Shown: positions 45,415-56,369, counted from the first letter of the stretch. The stretch: DNA of 64,000 bases from Ancistrus triradiatus (GCA_025084515.1 JAJAGP010001983.1:79652-143651), one strand, 5' to 3'. Numbers and translations are program-made. The notes: generated by a model from the letters alone, not told the origin.

Positions 45415-46195
45415 TTGTTTGTGTATATCACAACAGAGATATTTTGGGTGTTAAATTTGAGGAAATTAAAGACCATTGGTCATCAATCACCCTCAGGAGT
45501 TCAGGGAATCCAGTTCACTCCAAGAGAGCGAGGCATCCTAATAATCCACAAAGGTGACAAAGGACCCACAGTAACTTCTAATCAACTAAAGGCCTCTCTG
45601 CCATTTGCTATTGTTAAGAGTCCACTGTCCGGGGAACACTCTGACAACAATGGTGTGCATGAAGGTTGCCAAATAGAAAGCACTGCTTTCCAAAAAGAAC
45701 TAATACTCTTCTGCAGTTTTGCTAAAGGTCACAATGGGTCCCGCCAGAAGATAGTGGAAAACGTTTTGTGGATGAATAAATATCAAAATACAACGTTTTG
45801 CTTTAGAATGAGAAGGCAATGTTTCCTGGAGAAAGGAAACTTTATACCCTCTATGTAACATGTTCCGGTGGTAGTATTTTGGTTGGGCCTATCATTGATG
45901 GACCACTGAATTCCTGAAATTATACATACAATTTTCTGAACCAAAATTGAAAAAAAAATGATATCAAGAGTAGGTGAGCCATGCAACAAGACAACGGCCC
46001 AAAGCCATTGTCCTACTAAAGAAGGGTTGAAGAAGAAAAAAGTTGATGTTTTGGAAATGGCCAAGTAGTCAAATCCCTGAACTTAACCCAATAAAATGTT
46101 GTGGAAGCACCTGAAGCGCGTAGTTATGTGAGAAAACCCACCAACATGTCTAGCTGAAGCTGCTCAATTGGAGGAATGTTGTGCAGTAAAATCGC
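45415..46195 (+). pseudogene. Older family B-like Tc1 transposase relic
   Basis: The frame 45415-45858 keeps faint order of the family: LRKLKTIGHQSPSGVQ for the linker, QLKASLPFAIVKS for QLKASLTLANV, then AFQKELI and WMNKY. Beyond it CAACAAGACAACGGCCCAAAG (QQDN region) at about 45978 and CTGAAGCTGCTC at 46155 continue in other frames. Its ends cannot be traced. It is the most diverged B-like copy, so probably the oldest. Confidence 0.65.
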
Positions 46196-47573
46196 AAACT
46201 CACTCCAGAAGTTTCAGTGAGGGATCTCTTGAATGATCCAATGTGTAACTAAATGAACTGAGGATGATAATAGAATCCACCTGTGTGTAATCAAGTCTCC
46301 GTATAAATGCACATGCTCATGATAGTCTCAGAGTTCTGTTTAAACGCAGAAGCATCATGACGACAAGAACCACCAGGCAGAGGTCGAGATACTGTTTGTG
46401 GATAAGTTTAAAGCCGGATTTGGATACAAAAGATTTCCCAAGCTTTAAACATCTCAAGGCGCACTGTGCAAGCGTCATAATTGAAATGGAAGGAGTGATC
46501 AGACCACTGCAAATCTACCAAGACCTGGCCATCCCTCTACACTTTCAGCTGAACACAATGAGAAGACTGATCAGAGATGCATCCAAGAGCCCTGATCACT
46601 CTGGATGAACTGCAAGAGATCTACAGCTGAGGTGGGAGACTCTGGTCCTAGGACACAATCAGTCCGTACACTGCACAAATCTCTTGGCCTTTGTGTGTAA
46701 AGTGGCTAAGGACAGCCATTTCTCAAAGATATCCATAAAAGTTTGCCACAAGCCCCCTTGGGGAGACCAAACACACCACACAGTGGGAAGAAGGTTCTCT
46801 GGTCAGACGAACTTTTTTGGCCACAATGCAAAACGTTATGTTTGGCGTAAATCAACACAGCCAATCACCCTGAACGCACCAATCCCCCTGTTCAGACATG
46901 TGGTGGCCCCAGCATCATGTTTGGGCCTGCTTTTTCAGCAGGGACAGGTAGATGGTTACAATTGAATGGGAAATGGATGGAGCCAAATACAGAAACATCT
47001 GAAGAAACCCTGGTTGGAGTCTGCAAAGACCTGAGACGGGGACATAGATTTCTCTTCCAACAGACAATGATCAAAACATAAAGCAAAATCTCACAGTGGA
47101 TGGTTCACAAATAAAGTATCCAGTTGTTAGTAATGGCAAGTCAAAGTTCCGAACCTGAATCCAATCAAGAATCTGTGGAAGAGCTGCGAACTGCTGTCAC
47201 AAACGCTCTCCATCCAACCTCACTGAGCTCCAGCTGTTTTGCAAGGAAGAATGAGCAAAAATTTCATTCTCTCGATTTGCAAAACTGATAGAGACATACC
47301 CCAAGCGACTTGCAGCTGTAATCGCAGCAAAAAGGTGGCGCTACAAAGTATTAACACAAGGGGGCCGAATAATTTTGCACACCCCACTTTTCAGATTTTT
47401 ATTTCTAAAAAAAGTTTAAAATATCCAATAAATTTCGTTCCACTTCACGATTGTGTCCCATTTGTTGTTGATTCTTCACAAAAAATTACAATTTCATATC
47501 TTTATGTTTAAAGCCTGAAATGTGGCAAAAGGTTGAAAGGTTCAAGGGGGCCGAATACTTTTGCAAGGCACTG
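46196..47573 (+). mobile_element. Tc1-like family D, left truncated, right TIR intact
   Basis: The right end CGAATACTTTTGCAAGGCACTG precedes TA. Inside, a transposase decayed by indels is readable in pieces: DTKDFPSFKHLKAHCASVI (HTH), RLIRDASKSPDHSG, GHNAKRYVWRKSTQPITL, then CAACAGACAATGATCAAAAC (QQDND) and AATCCAATCAAGAATCTGTGG (PIENLW). It lacks a left TIR. It abuts the family B-like relic with no spacer. Confidence 0.85.
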
Positions 47574-47575
47574 TA

Positions 47576-49536
47576 TATGTTATAATATCTATAATATCTA
47601 TTCCATGGTTGTGGTATTTAAAAGGGCCATAAAAAGACATTGTCAAGTTATGTTTTTATATGAAACAAGTATATTATCAGTTCTAAATACAATGTATACC
47701 CATTGTCTTACTTATTTCTGACTTATTCCTTTAGACTCCTGAGGTTGTACCACATGCCTGGAAGAACTTATAGGCTTTTTGGGGCATGTTGTGTGCTGAA
47801 CTTTAAAGTTATTCTTTTAGGTGTATGTATGGAACATATACAGAAAGAAGATATTCTTAGTATTAACAATCTGACTGGAAAAGCAGTCAGTCATTTCTTT
47901 TCTCAACCATTCTAACCGCTGTGTAGATTATATTGCCAAAGGTATGTAGGCACCTTCGTGATCTCTGTTATTTCAGCCACACTCACTGCTAACAGGTTTA
48001 TAATATATAATAATATACCTGTATATATAGTGAAACAGAGTCATGTCAGCTTTCTGCCCTGCCCTGCTAAAGCAAAGTCCATAAAGAATTGGATTAAAGA
48101 AATGAAATTGACAAATTTGATAGCAAACCTGACTGGTTTACAATGTCCTTAATTCTGTTAGAAACGTTTGGGATGGACTGTAATCTTAACAGTAAGTCAG
48201 GCTTGTCCAGCATCAGTGCCCAACATTGAGGAACTCAAGGATCTCTGAAACCTGAAGGAAAAGGGAAACCCCAGAGTCATAAACACAGAGTCAAGGAACG
48301 CTTCTACAATATTGACTAGCAACAAAATGGGCACATGCCCTCTGGATACACTATGCAACCAAGAAGAGGCATAGCACCTTTAGATTACCTTGAAGAGGAA
48401 CTTGGTACAAACCAGTGATTAGAGTGACTCAGAGCATTGGTTCTCAGTGCTGAGTCATCCTGGATTGAGAGGTTTGTCTGTCGTTTTCAAGTGGCAAAGC
48501 AAGGCCCCCTTCATGGCGACCAGTGAGGCTGCATTGTCTCCAGTAGCCTTACTTGACTTTGGGTTTGTATTTTCCTCCAAGTCTTATCCCTTGTCTTTGT
48601 TGTCTGTCTCTGTATTCACCCTGCCAGGGATTCCCCATTCCTTCGAGTCTAAGAGTACCTCAAGTGGGAACCAGTATAGCACAAGCCTGACCAGGAGTGC
48701 CCCCAGGTGACAATGTGGAAATGTTTGGAAACCATTTGCAGTGTAATAAAAAAAGAGTAGGAATTTCCTGCATATATTGTGCTTTTAAGTCTATATTGAA
48801 TGTTCTTGGGTGTATGTTTCTGCGCCTGATTTCTGTATCCTGTTAGTTGAGATGTAATGCTCCTGCTTTTAATTATAAGTCCATTTGTCTTGACTGGGAA
48901 GAGGTAGACCAGTGGATAAGGTTCCAATCCTTAAGGATTGTAAGAAATAAAAACCCTCAAAAATGTGGCTCCTTGCTTGGATTTATATTCTGCTGCAATT
49001 ATAAATCACCTGACAAACTCTGTGAACATTGAAATGACAAAATGACTCGTACCAGGAACACTCCTTTCAGTACAATGTTACTACCATGTCAGCATAGCTG
49101 GAAAAATCGTCCATCTCTGAAATTATATTCATGTTTCATTAACTGTTATGGAAAAAAATATTGTGCAGACAAGTAGATGAAGGAAATATTTTCAGCTACT
49201 CTTTAACTGTTTAAAACCATCAATTCTGACTGGAACAATACTGACTGTGTTTTTTGGAAAGAAAACTATCTGCAAGTTTACCCACATGAGCAGGATTCCC
49301 AAATGTCAAAGGGAAAAAGCTATCCTATTGGTTTCCTATATGTTTCTTGCCAATGATTTTTTGTTAAGACCACTACAAGCTTAATATATGACCATTTCTG
49401 CCCGTAGTTCTATTTTTGGCTGGGGTGTACTGTGTGTTCATATAAAAACATGTACTCTGTCTATTTGCCAAATAAAGACATTCTGACTAGTATTCTGACA
49501 TCACAAATGATGATAATTGATGATGATGATTCTATA
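47576..49536. other. Intergenic; possible small MITE at about 47925-48160
   Basis: ATATTGCCAAAGGTATGTAGGCACC at 47930 resembles a Tc1-type MITE end (GCCAAAAGTATxTGGACAC), and the following 230 bp have relatives in element H (AAAGTCCATAAAGAATTGG). The rest has no recognised feature. Confidence 0.4.
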
Positions 49537-50046
49537 GACATGGATTACAGGACACTTCAGTTACAGCTCTGACACAGGGTCAGAGATTCAGAGATTGTGT
49601 GTATGTGTGACACTCCTTTATATTGAGCAACACTCACTTGTAACACATTCATAATGTAACACAATTTTTTGGATTCTCCATAGACAAGCAATGGCAGTAA
49701 AATGGGTCGTACTAAAAACTCCAGTGATCTCAGTATGAGACGTTTAAAGGTTTCTGCTTCCAACAAATCAGTTCATCAACTTTCCGCCATGCTGTCATTA
49801 AACAAAGTCCACTGAGAATTGGTTTGCCAACTTTGATTGAGAACTGAAAAGAACCTTGACTTCAAGTCCAGCAGTCAACTTGAACATGCACTGGAATGCC
49901 AAAAGTGAGACAGGGCTTATTGTCTAGTATCAGAAGCCGACCTCACAGTCATGTTCCAAAATCTAATGGAAAGCCCTTTTTGAAGAACAAAGGCTGTTGT
50001 AGCAGCAAATGTGTTGGGTGTCCACAAACCTTTGTCTACGTAATGT
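49537..50046. mobile_element. Non-autonomous TIR element H, right end present
   Basis: The interior matches 60431-60913 in order: CACTCACTTGTAACACATTC, GGATTCTCCATAGACAA, TTGGTTTGCCAACTTTGATT and GAACAAAGGCTGTTGTAGCA. It ends GTGTCCACAAACCTTTGTCTACGTAATGTA. The left TIR is eroded. Confidence 0.7.
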
Positions 50047-50285
50047 ATCTTTATGAGGATCAAATGTCCCCACAAGGATAGAAATTTGTGACATTTTTTA
50101 CCCAGTGGGGACATTTTGCTGTTTTTATATGAAAAAAACAAAAAAGCCAAAAGTTGTAATTTTTGTTACTGAGATTAAGTTTAGAGTTAGGGTTAGATGT
50201 AGGTGTAGCATTAATAAGTTACAGTAATAATTATGTCAAAGGAAAGTCCCAGAACACATGTTTACCAAGGTTATGTGTGTGTGGT
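50047..50285. repeat. Single unit of tandem repeat T
   Basis: GAGGATCAAATGTCCCCACAAGG, AAAAAAGCCAAAAG, TTAGAGTTAGGGTTAGATGT, GCATTAATAAGTTAC and TGTCAAAGGAAAGTCCC match one unit of the arrays at 23871 and 36907. It directly abuts element H. Confidence 0.8.
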
Positions 50286-50546
50286 AATGTGATGTGAGTT
50301 GTTCCTGTTCTCAGGTGTCTGTACTTAACCTCAGTGACTCTCAGAGTCTAGAAAAAAGAGTAATCATAGGGAGTAATGAGTGTTTTACAGCTGTGTGGCA
50401 GATGAGTCTGACTGTCCAGAGAATGAAGGTTCATCAGTCCATACACACACACCCAAAAAATTGAAATTGCTACCTACACACTATAGTTTAGAAAATAGTG
50501 ATGTTCAGACACAAAAGCAAAGTACATGCACAAGATAATATTTGAG

Positions 50547-50552
<6 letters not shown>

Positions 50553-50597
<45 letters not shown>
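50553..50597. repeat. (TA)n microsatellite
   Basis: About 22 uninterrupted TA units at the edge of a family E element. Confidence 0.95.
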
Positions 50598-50598
<1 letters not shown>

Positions 50599-50599
<1 letters not shown>

Positions 50600-51331
50600 C
50601 TCGTCACACTTGATATACTCGGCACACTTGCTTAAACTTTCCGAGTCAAGCCGTGCGACTTGTTTCAGTTGAAACTCGATTCATGATTCACAAGTCATGA
50701 TTCAATACACAGTGATTCACTGATTCAGTCACCTACTGTATTTTTATTATGTTTTTCTTTATTTTTACATCTGTATTCTTAGTCCAAATGCATCTCCATA
50801 GGTCCAAAAGGGGTTGATGGTTACAGCCAACTGAACTTCCGGATCACTTTTAAGCTGAGCAGTTAGCATTAGTAGCTAGCACCCTGAGTTCATCAATAGA
50901 GTAAGTGTTTTGCTTTTTCACTTTCAATCCATTCATCACTAAATTACATGAGATTGTTCAACACTTGGTTATAAAATAAGCTTGGTAATGATGAATAATG
51001 ATTTTGTCCAACTGTAAGTTAATGTGTAAGTGTCTTAAACAGTAAGGTCCACTATGATACAGTATAGACTATACTAAACACATCAGTTCATGATACATAC
51101 TCATGAGAAATTTTTCGGAATGTAACTCCTTCCTAAATCAGGGAGCACCTGTACAATACAGCTCCATTAATGCATATAATACCTTATACAGTGTGGATTT
51201 TCTGGGGGTCTGGAATGGATTCATTCAGTTTACATGATTACATGATGGGAAATATTTGCTCAGTACTTGTTGTTTTCAGTTCTTGACAAGCCTTCTTGAG
51301 CAAATTATGGATGAGAACCGAGGTACTACTG
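50599..51331 (-). mobile_element. Family E non-autonomous transposon, older copy
   Basis: It carries the reverse complement of much of 19230-20035: GAGTCAAGCCGTGCGACT, GGGAGCACCTGTACAATACA, ATTAATGCATATAATACC and GGGGGTCTGGAATGGATTC. It ends AGAACCGAGGTACTACTG followed by TA. The opposite end is worn into TCTCGTCACAC after the TA microsatellite. Confidence 0.65.
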
Positions 51332-51631
51332 TATATATAATAAATCTAGAATGTTACTACCCACTTCTATAATAGAACCTAACATAAATTAGATGTCTAA
51401 GAAAATCTGAATTCACTTTTTAAAAACTCTTTACAAGCACTAGGGTGATGCAGTGAACTAAGAGGCCCACCACAAGGCTTACTGTCACAAACTGTCCTGT
51501 GATGCACGCACAGTTCTCATGCTGTAGAGCACAGATCCAGCGCTCCACAACACATGAGTGGTGAGCCCTGCTCATCATCATCACCTTGGTGCTTATAAGG
51601 GCACCACAAAAGTAGGCAAATGTTGCATAGG
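51332..51631. other. Intergenic spacer, no feature
   Basis: Nothing recognised. Confidence 0.5.
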
Positions 51632-51875
51632 ATCTGATCAAGTTACAGGAAACGTTTAGTTGCAGTTATTGCTGCACAGGGGGGTCACACCAGATACTGA
51701 AAACAAAGGTTCACATACTTTTGCCACTCACTAATATGTAATATTGGATCCTTTTCCACAATAAATAAATGACCAAGGACTTGTGTGAAAATCTGATGAT
51801 GTTTTAAAAATAAGAAATATATATTTAAGAAATATAGAAAATTTAAAAGGGTTCACAAACTTTCAAGCACCACTG
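51632..51875 (+). mobile_element. Tc1 family B, solo 3' end
   Basis: CAGGAAACGTTTAGTTGCAG (transposase end) to CTTTCAAGCACCACTG and TA. The rest of the element is absent. Confidence 0.88.
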
Positions 51876-52846
51876 TATGGTTTAAGTTAAGCTTAATAAT
51901 AAGGATAATGACCTTATTGGACCAAACATTGACATATATGTGAATAGACATGGCACATACAATGGGGAAAAATAGTATTTAGTCAGCCACTGATTGTACA
52001 AGTTCTCTGACTTAGGAAGATAAGAGAGGTCTGTAATTTTCATCATAGTTACACTTCAACAAAATGAGAGGGAAAAAAATCCAGGAAATCACATTGTAGG
52101 ATTTTTAAAGAATTTAATTGTAAATCATGGTGGAAATAAGTATTTGGTCACCCACAACAAGCAAGTTTTCTGGCTCCCACAGCCTGTTTACGTCTTCTTT
52201 AAGAAGCGTCTTCTGTCCTCCACTCATTACCTGTATTAAATGGCACCTGTTGGACCTCGTTATCTGTATAAAAGACAACCTGTCCACAGCCTCAAGTCAG
52301 ACCCACACCTCAGCCATGGCCAAACCAAAGAGCTGTCGAAGGACACCCAGGAAGAAAAATTGTAGATCTGCAGCACCAGGCTGGGAAGAGTGCATCTTAC
52401 ACTAGGCAAGCAGGTTGAATGTGAATAAATCACTGTGGGAGCATTGTAAGACATACAAGACCATTGATAATATCCCTTGATCTGGGGCTCCATGCAAGAT
52501 TCTCCATCCGTGGGGGTTCAAAATGATCATGAGAACGATGGGCAACATCCCAGAACTACACAGAGGACCTGATGAAGACCTTCAGAGAGCTGGACCACGT
52601 ACAACTGCTACCATCATTAACAAACTATGCCAGGGATAATCAATCCTTCAGTGCCAGGCTTGTCCCCCTGCTTAAGCAGTAACAGGTCCAGGCCCGTCTG
52701 ATGTTTTTGCCCGGGAATATATTGATGATCCAGAAAGAGTTTGAGAGAATATCATGTGGTCAGATGAAACCAAAATAGAACATTTTTGGAAATCTCACCT
52801 GATGAAAAGGATGCTGATTGCATCCAATAACACCATGACCTACTGT

Positions 52847-52851
52847 GCAGC
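52847..52851. repeat. Left 5-bp target duplication of LTR element
   Basis: GCAGC here versus GAAGC at 56365-56369. The uninterrupted family A sequence at this point is CTACTGTGAAGCATGG, so GAAGC was the target and the left copy has one change. Confidence 0.8.
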
Positions 52852-53361
52852 TGTAACGGCGAGGCGGATGGAAGCAGGAAACGAACGCAGGTTCAAAAAA
52901 GGGAAGATTTATATTCAAAAAAGGCAAACAAAGGGAGACACCGCGTAACTAAAGAAGCGAGGACCAAAACGTTTGGTGGGAACATCAATCGCCGCAGCCG
53001 GAAAACGGGCACGGAACAAAACATGTGGTAACAAAAACTACAACAAAACACCGGGACGGAAAACGGTGGTAACTAAAGAAAACACGGAAGTAGCTAAACA
53101 CAAAGATACCTGGATAGAACGCGGCACAACGGGCATGGACGGAACATGGAGTTAGGGCACGAGGAGCACGACGGACGCGTAGGACGCGATAGCCAGGACC
53201 CACCGAAGGTGAGGCCGCGTAGGGACGCGAGACGAGTTGGCGTCGCGTAGGACGTGACCTGACGTGTAACCGTCACAACATCAATAACCCGCGAGTTGAG
53301 TCTCTCGCGGTCTTGTTCTTTATGACGTCCTGATGGCGCGCTCTGCCGTGGCGCGTGGACA
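52852..53361 (-). repeat. LTR, left copy (510 bp)
   Basis: It begins TGTAACGGCGAGGCGG and ends GGCGCGTGGACA. It is collinear with 55814-56364 through CAGGTTCAAAAAAGGGAA, ATATTCAAAAAAGGCAAACA, CGGGACGGAAAACGG and CTCGCGGTCTTGT. It lacks about 30-40 bp near its right end that the other LTR has. Confidence 0.9.
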
Positions 53362-53689
53362 GAGCCCCCCCAAGGAAGTCCGAGCCAAAGAGGGACCCCC
53401 CAGGCGCACGTCCGCCTCAGGGGGTCGCGTGCCGGCGTACTCCAGGAGGAGACCGCCAATCAGTCAGGGGGCCTTGGCGAGCAAGGCTACGAGCCGGCGA
53501 TGCTTGAGAGCAGAGGGACAGGCGGCATGCTCGAGAGCAGAGGCCGACGGGCGACGATGCTCGACAGCGGAGGCAAGGCGGGCTGACGCTGGACAGCGAG
53601 GCGACGACTGGAGGTTGCCTGGAGAGCGTAGTCACGATGTGAGGCGAGCAGAGCAGGGTCCATGGATGACGTGAGGCTGCAGAAGCAGG
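53362..53689. other. LTR element interior, G+C-rich lead-in to array 1
   Basis: AGCCCCCCCAAGGAAG and later GAGAGCAGAGG/GACAGCGGAGGC modules are early, irregular relatives of the 30-bp unit. No primer binding site starting with TGG lies directly at the LTR edge, which agrees with the minus orientation. A purine tract is also not obvious here. Confidence 0.6.
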
Positions 53690-54600
53690 GTCGTGGACGA
53701 CGTGGTGCTTGACACAGAGTCGTGGACACGTGGTGCTTGACATCAGAGGTCCGTGGACGACGTGGTGCTTGAGAGCAATCGTGGACGACGTGGTGGCTTG
53801 ACAGCAGAGTCGTGGACGACGTGGTGCTGGACAGCAGAGTCGTGGAACGACTTTGTCTTACATAGAGTCTTGGCCGACGTTGTGCTTTGACAATCAGAGT
53901 CGGTGGACGAGTGGTGCTGACAGCAGATCGTGGACTACGTGGTGCCTTGACAGCATAGCGTGACGAGTGGGCTTGAACAGCAGGTCGTGGACGACCGTGT
54001 GTTGTGACAGCAGAGTCTTGGACGACGTGGGCTTGGCAGCGAGTCGTGGAGACGTGGTGCTTGGCAAGCAGAGTCCCGTGGACGACGTTGTGCTTGACAG
54101 CAGAGTCTGGACGACGTGGTGCTTGACAGCAAGTCGTGGACGAGTGGTGCTTGACAGCAGATTCTTGGACGACGTGGTTCTTGACAGCAGAGTTCGTGGA
54201 CGACGTGGTGCTGACAGCAGAGTCGTGGACGACGTGGGTGCTTGGCAGCAGAGTCGTGACGACGGGTTCTTGGCAACAGAGAGTCGTGGACGACGTGGTG
54301 CTTGGCAGCAGAGTCGTGGACGACGTTGTGCTGGCAGCAGAGGTCGTGACGACGTTGTGCTTGACAGCATAGTCGGGATCGCCGTGGTGCTTGACAGCAG
54401 AGTCGTGGACGACGTGATAACTTGAACAGCAGAGTCCGTGGACGACGTGATGCTTGACAGCCGAGTCGTGGACGACGTGAATCTTGACCAGCAGAGTCCG
54501 TTGACGACGTGAAAGCTTTGACAGCAGAGTCCGTGGACGACGTGATGCCTTGACAGCGGAGTCGACGACGTGATGCTTGACAGCGTAGGCGAGGCGGCAT
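53690..54600 (-). repeat. Array 1: about 30 units of a 30-bp minisatellite
   Basis: The plus-strand unit begins GACAGCAGAGTCGTGG and ends GTGGTGCTT. Thirty bases is ten codons. The minus strand translates to KHHVVHDSAV in one frame, STTSSTTLLS in another and APRRPRLCCQ in the third, with no stop in any. Open frames of 419, 359 and 302 residues on the minus strand overlap here. Single-base indels shift every frame repeatedly, so one continuous decapeptide protein is not present in this copy. Units become degenerate at both ends. Confidence 0.9.
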
Positions 54601-54929
54601 TCTTGACGCGGAGGCGAGGCGGCGATGTTTGACAGCAGAAGACGAGGCGAACGCCGCAGTAGCTGAGTCGACGAGGCGACTCCGAGAGCTGATCGACGAG
54701 CGACGCCGCATAGCTGAGTCGCAGGTGACGATGCCCCTTGACACAAGGCGAGGACTGGAGGTTGCCTGCGAGAGCGGAGTCGTTGGGACGGGATGCTGGA
54801 GAGCAGAGCCGTGGACGGGAAGCATCTCCCTGGAGAAGACCATTCACTTGAGTCGGTTTCCGTGGGAGGAGACGTTCTCGTCGAATATTCTGTCGGATGC
54901 GGCCTTTAGAAAGGCCTCTGTCCAACCTT
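54601..54929. other. LTR element interior between the arrays
   Basis: GCGGAGGCGAGGCGGCGATG and CTGAGTCGACGAGGCGAC modules link to the lead-in at 53520-53600 (GACTGGAGGTTGCCTG occurs at 53609 and at 54755), so this segment and the lead-in flank array 1 as diverged duplicates. Confidence 0.6.
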
Positions 54930-55190
54930 GATGCAGCCACCGGTAGTACAGAACGCCCTGGGGGCACAGCCACCCGGAACTGCAGACGAATGCCCCGGGG
55001 GCAACCACCGGAACTTCAGCACCCCTGGGGCAAACCACCGGAACTGCAGACCCCTGGGGCAGCCACCGAACTTGCAAGACGCCCTGGGGGCAGCCCACTG
55101 GCACTGCAGACGTCCTGTGGCACCACCGAACTGTCCAGACGCCCTGGATGGCGTCACTGGCCTACGAACGCCCTGCACAGTCACTGGTAC
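54930..55190 (-). repeat. Array 2: about 8 units of a second 30-bp repeat
   Basis: The plus-strand unit is built from CAGACGCCCTGGGGG and CAGCCACCGGAACTG. It has the same 30-bp length as array 1 but a different sequence. Read on minus it gives GGCPQGVLQFRW-like repeats. Units vary by small indels. It ends in decayed units near ACGCCCTGCACAGTCACTGG. Confidence 0.85.
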
Positions 55191-55813
55191 AAAACGTCCA
55201 GACGGGGAGTGTCACGACGGGGGTGACGTGATTGTCTGTGTCGAAAGGGTCCGTGGAGCAGGTGTAGGCACGACGGGATGCTACGACTGACCGTTTTGGC
55301 CATGTGCGTGGCGCGAAATCGGCGGCGCTAACTGAGCAACCGTGAGAGTGACGAGCCTAACATGGGACTATCACGAACTAGTCACTGGACGTTACGCGCG
55401 CCGTTGACGCTTGACTGATATAGAGCGGATCCGGCTTTGGTGGCAAGCTGGGATTCCGCACATGACCCACCTAGGCTGAACCAGCAGGGCCGAAACGGTT
55501 TCTCAAACCCGTGGCTTCGGGACCCGTGCAACCCCGTGGGGAGCCAAACCCAACTATCAGCTCCCTCTAAGAGCTCCCCATGGTTCCCGGTCCGAAGCAC
55601 CGGCCATAATGGGTGGCCCAAATAAGGGCTTCAACCATTTAGGCGAAGAACAACAAAAGAACACCCCAGCATAATCGGTCTCCGGGGGATCAACTGAAAA
55701 AAACGCAAACAGTCTTTGCCACAAAAGCATGGCAAACGGACTGGGATCCGCCTTGAAACGGCCGGGGGAAAAGAAAAATCGGGGATCCTGCCGTCTCCTG
55801 TGGCGGGTTATTC
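55191..55813 (-). pseudogene. LTR element interior, possible gag remnant
   Basis: Minus frames 55382-55621 and 55557-55943 meet here. Phrases such as WFSLGGSCAESQLATKAGSA and QDPRFFFSPGRFKADPSPF are vaguely placed like the N-terminal and middle parts of fish Gypsy gag. There is no CCHC knuckle and no pol, so this is a low-confidence reading. A purine run (CCGGGGGAAAAGAAAAATCGG) lies at about 55762-55782, some 30 bp from the right LTR. Confidence 0.3.
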
Positions 55814-56364
55814 TGTAACGGGCGAGGCGATGGGAAGCAGGGACGAACGCAGGTTCAAAAAAGGGAATATTTATATTCAAAAAAGGCAAACAAAGGGAGA
55901 CACGCGAACTGAAAGCAGCGAGGACCGAACGGGTGTGGAACATAAATACGGCCGCGAGCCGGAAAACGTCACGGAACGAAAACAGGTGGGTAACAAAAAC
56001 TTACCCGGGACGGAAAACGGGTGGTAACAACAGAAACACGGAAAACGTAACAGAAAGAGTACCTGGATGAACTCGCGGGGGCACAACGTGCAGGACGTAC
56101 ATGTGGAGGGATCACGGAGAGCAACGGATGGACGCGTATGAACGCGATGCCCAGGACGACACGAAAGGTGAGGCCCGTAGGGACGCGAGACAGTGGAGCG
56201 CGTAGGACAAACGAGAACGAGTGGGAGGGCGCGTAGGGACGCAACTGACGTGGACCGTCAACAACATCATAACCCGCGAAGGTGAGTCTCCTCGCGGTCT
56301 TGTCTTTATAGACGTTCTCACAGCTGATCCTATTACAGCGTCGCGCTGCCGTGGTCGCATGACA
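55814..56364 (-). repeat. LTR, right copy (551 bp)
   Basis: It begins TGTAACGGGCGAGGCG and ends GTCGCATGACA. On the minus strand TATAAAGACAAGACCGCGAG lies at about 56293-56312, a plausible promoter TATA box. The length difference from the left LTR comes from the CTCACAGCTGATCCTATTAC segment and scattered indels. Confidence 0.9.
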
Positions 56365-56369
56365 GAAGC
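56365..56369. repeat. Right 5-bp target duplication (GAAGC)
   Basis: It lies directly after the LTR end ACA and before the resumed Tc1 text ATGGGGTGG. Confidence 0.8.

Larger units (their letters stand above)
52852..56364 (-). mobile_element. Non-autonomous LTR retroelement, possibly Gypsy-type
   Basis: It has direct terminal repeats 52852-53361 and 55814-56364, TG...CA ends, and a 5-bp target duplication within a Tc1 element. The 2.45-kb interior shows no reverse transcriptase, integrase or protease motif. It holds two 30-bp-period arrays and a possible gag-like remnant. Orientation is inferred as minus: read that way the LTR is TGTCATG...TTACA, a TATAAAG lies about 65 bp into it, and the base order after the far LTR (GAATAACCCGCCAC) resembles the leader of fish Gypsy elements. 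Base composition is visibly richer in G+C than the flanks. Class and orientation are inference; the LTR structure is seen. Confidence 0.85.

Noticed and set aside
53690..54600. CRISPR-like array of 30-bp repeats
   Set aside because: Units are head-to-tail with no spacers, lie inside a retroelement, and the genome is a fish.
53487..54973. Genuine repeat protein encoded on the minus strand
   Set aside because: No start context, three overlapping frames, and frequent frame shifts; kept only as a finding.
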